Of a stretch of DNA of 6,958 nucleotides, positions 6,299 to 6,958 are shown piece after piece; position 1 is the stretch's first letter; the number at the start of each line of letters is the position of its first letter. The position numbers and the translations under genes were made by a program. The stretch is taken from positions 1 through 6,958 of the forward strand of contig JANYDV010000272.1 of NCBI GenBank assembly GCA_025363505.1, read 5' to 3'. The notes under the pieces were generated by a model. The model was not told where the DNA came from and ran no database searches. It saw only the letters and a program-made list of their open reading frames with translations. The stretch comes from Bacteroidota bacterium (lineage in GTDB: Bacteria > Bacteroidota > Ignavibacteria > Palsa-1295).

Positions 6299-6699
6299 GC
6301 TTGAGTGGGTTTAAATTGTAACGAAGCGGAGTTAATGCAATATCTGAGCTTTGTCGGTGGCGGACCATCATCGAAGACGTGCCCCAAATGTGCACCGCAG
6401 GTGGCGCAGTCAATCTCTTTTCTGATCATTCCGAACGAGCGATCAATATGCTCAGTCACTACAACATCTTTAGTTGGCTGATAAAAGCTGGGCCAACCAC
6501 AACCGGAATCGAATTTAGTCTCCGAGGCAAACAAGGGAGTATCACAGACGATACAATGGTACATTCCGCGCTCATTTGTATCGTAGTACTCGCCGGTAAA
6601 TGCACGTTCGGTGCCTTTTTCTTGAGTAACATGAAACTGCGTCGGTGTCAAACGCCGCCGAAGTTCTTCTTCGGTAAATGTTGTATTGTATTCAGCCAT
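6295..6699 (-). CDS. msrB: Cytoplasmic peptide-methionine (R)-S-oxide reductase MsrB
   Basis: A 134-residue methionine-R-sulfoxide reductase without a signal peptide, so predicted cytoplasmic, reducing R-sulfoxides of protein methionine with thioredoxin as the usual partner. Structural zinc cysteines are Cys49/Cys52 (CIVC) and Cys98/Cys101 (CATC). The catalytic cysteine is Cys121 in RYCINSASL. Cys67 in SGCGWPSF sits 54 residues earlier, where 2-Cys MsrB enzymes keep their resolving cysteine, so this enzyme should recycle through an internal disulfide. GHVFDDGPPPTKLRYC is intact and the length is typical of a stand-alone MsrB. It is a clear paralogue of the lipoprotein MsrB in this window, which has Thr at the resolving position. 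The ATG at 6699 has no Shine-Dalgarno site: the bases before it on the coding strand read ACTCCTGTAATCATTACTTA, which includes an anti-SD-like ACTCCT. Its TGA overlaps the GTG start of the channel gene, so the two genes form an operon. Confidence 0.95.
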   Translation of the reverse strand: MAEYNTTFTEEELRRRLTPTQFHVTQEKGTERAFTGEYYDTNERGMYHCIVCDTPLFASETKFDSGCGWPSFYQPTKDVVVTEHIDRSFGMIRKEIDCATCGAHLGHVFDDGPPPTKLRYCINSASLQFKPTQA

Positions 6700-6867
6700 A
6701 TAAGTAATGATTACAGGAGTCTATCCATTTAATAATCATAAAAGTTTCAGCTTTAATACAAAACAATAAGTTGTGCTTTTTATAGTATAAAAAAGCTCGC
6801 TAGCATTTTCAGTAGTATAGATATAGTAATGGAGAAAGAGAGCTTGGATGAATCGCGCCAATAAAAA
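6700..6867. other. AT-rich upstream region of the msrB-Kir operon
   Basis: This stretch must hold the operon's promoter if the hairpin at 6868-6912 stops readthrough. On the - strand, TATACT (6787-6782) with CTGAAA 17 bases upstream, and TATGAT (6740-6735), resemble sigma-70 -10 boxes, but neither has a good -35 partner. TTGTTTTG (6766-6759) differs from TAnnTTTG by one base. Short TAGTATA direct repeats occur at 6783-6789 and 6813-6819. No gene is recognised; the small + strand frames here look fortuitous. Confidence 0.35.
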
Positions 6868-6912
6868 TACGCTCTTATCTGCCAAAGTGGGGCTTTGGCA
6901 GATAAGAGCGTA
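6863..6912 (-). terminator. Intrinsic terminator with perfect 20-bp stem (leftward)
   Basis: Bases 6868-6887 and 6893-6912 are perfect reverse complements (20 bp, loop TGGGG on the + strand). Read on the - strand, the hairpin is followed by TTTTT (6867-6863), the classic intrinsic terminator layout. On the + strand it is followed by ATTAAAATTATTTT, a poorer T run. It therefore probably ends a transcript entering from the right, about 26 bases after the candidate stop at 6938-6940, and insulates the msrB-channel operon. Confidence 0.8.
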
Positions 6913-6937
6913 ATTAAAATTATTTTCTATCTTGTTG

Positions 6938-6958
6938 TTACCGGACTAATACTTTTCC
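6938..6958 (-). CDS. Probable 3' end of a gene entering from the right (partial)
   Basis: On the - strand the last bases read as GKVLVR followed by TAA (6940-6938). The stop lies about 26 bases before the strong leftward terminator, which is where a gene end would be expected. A basic-hydrophobic ending of this kind is common in C-terminal sorting domains of type IX secretion substrates in Bacteroidota, but six residues cannot establish that. The other two - strand frames meet stops nearby as well, so the choice of frame is itself tentative. Confidence 0.35.
   Translation of the reverse strand, partial: GKVLVR

Noticed and set aside
6379..6732. A 117-codon + strand frame opposite the cytoplasmic msrB
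   Set aside because: Its residues mirror the antisense of conserved MsrB codons and resemble the equivalent frame opposite the other msrB, so it is a by-product of coding constraint.
6848..6913. A 21-codon + strand frame (MNRANKNTLLSAKV...) after a purine-rich GGAGAAAGAGAG stretch
   Set aside because: More than half of it is the arms and loop of the perfect hairpin, which is better explained as a leftward terminator.
6931..6958. ACCGGACTAATA at the right edge, loosely like the conserved 3' end of 23S rRNA
   Set aside because: No 23S-like sequence lies upstream on the + strand, and the resemblance covers only about a dozen bases.
1..6958. A defence island, phage, transposon or other new system
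   Set aside because: All complete genes belong to recognisable housekeeping or stress families, and I found no integrase, transposase, long terminal repeats, regular spacer array or tRNA-like sequence.

Overview
The window holds six complete protein-coding genes and one truncated at the left edge. A six-codon tail of a probable further gene lies at the right edge. The genes look like ordinary bacterial metabolism, protein repair and ion transport. I see no mobile element, CRISPR array, rRNA or tRNA, and no clear sign of an undescribed multi-gene system. Several features suggest the Bacteroidota/Chlorobiota (FCB) group: a single-chain fused E1 alpha/beta 2-oxo acid dehydrogenase, scarce Shine-Dalgarno sequences, a promoter-like TAnnTTTG motif, and moderate GC. 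This placement is inference from gene content; no marker gene is present.

Left part (+ strand, 2-2796): the end of a thiamine-diphosphate E1 dehydrogenase, an NADP-binding F420-reductase-like oxidoreductase and a beta-class carbonic anhydrase. They are spaced 15 bp and then 2 bp apart, so they are probably one operon. It ends at a strong hairpin (2802-2827) that can also stop transcription arriving from the opposite strand.

Middle (- strand, 4568 down to 2839): an exported lipoprotein methionine-R-sulfoxide reductase (MsrB), a 143-base gap with no recognised gene, then an M42-family zinc aminopeptidase running into the same bidirectional terminator. The lipoprotein MsrB diverges from elbB (+ strand, DJ-1/PfpI superfamily) across 69 AT-rich bases that carry promoter-like motifs on both strands.

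Right part: elbB meets an inward-rectifier potassium channel gene (- strand) tail to tail, their stop codons overlapping in TTAA. The channel is translationally coupled, through a 4-base GTGA overlap, to a second, cytoplasmic MsrB upstream of it. Further right are an AT-rich intergenic region, a perfect 20-bp hairpin terminator and the probable last codons of a gene entering from the right on the - strand.

The points most worth a second look are the two MsrB proteins, which differ in location and in the resolving cysteine, and the tight coupling of the cytoplasmic MsrB to a Kir-type channel.
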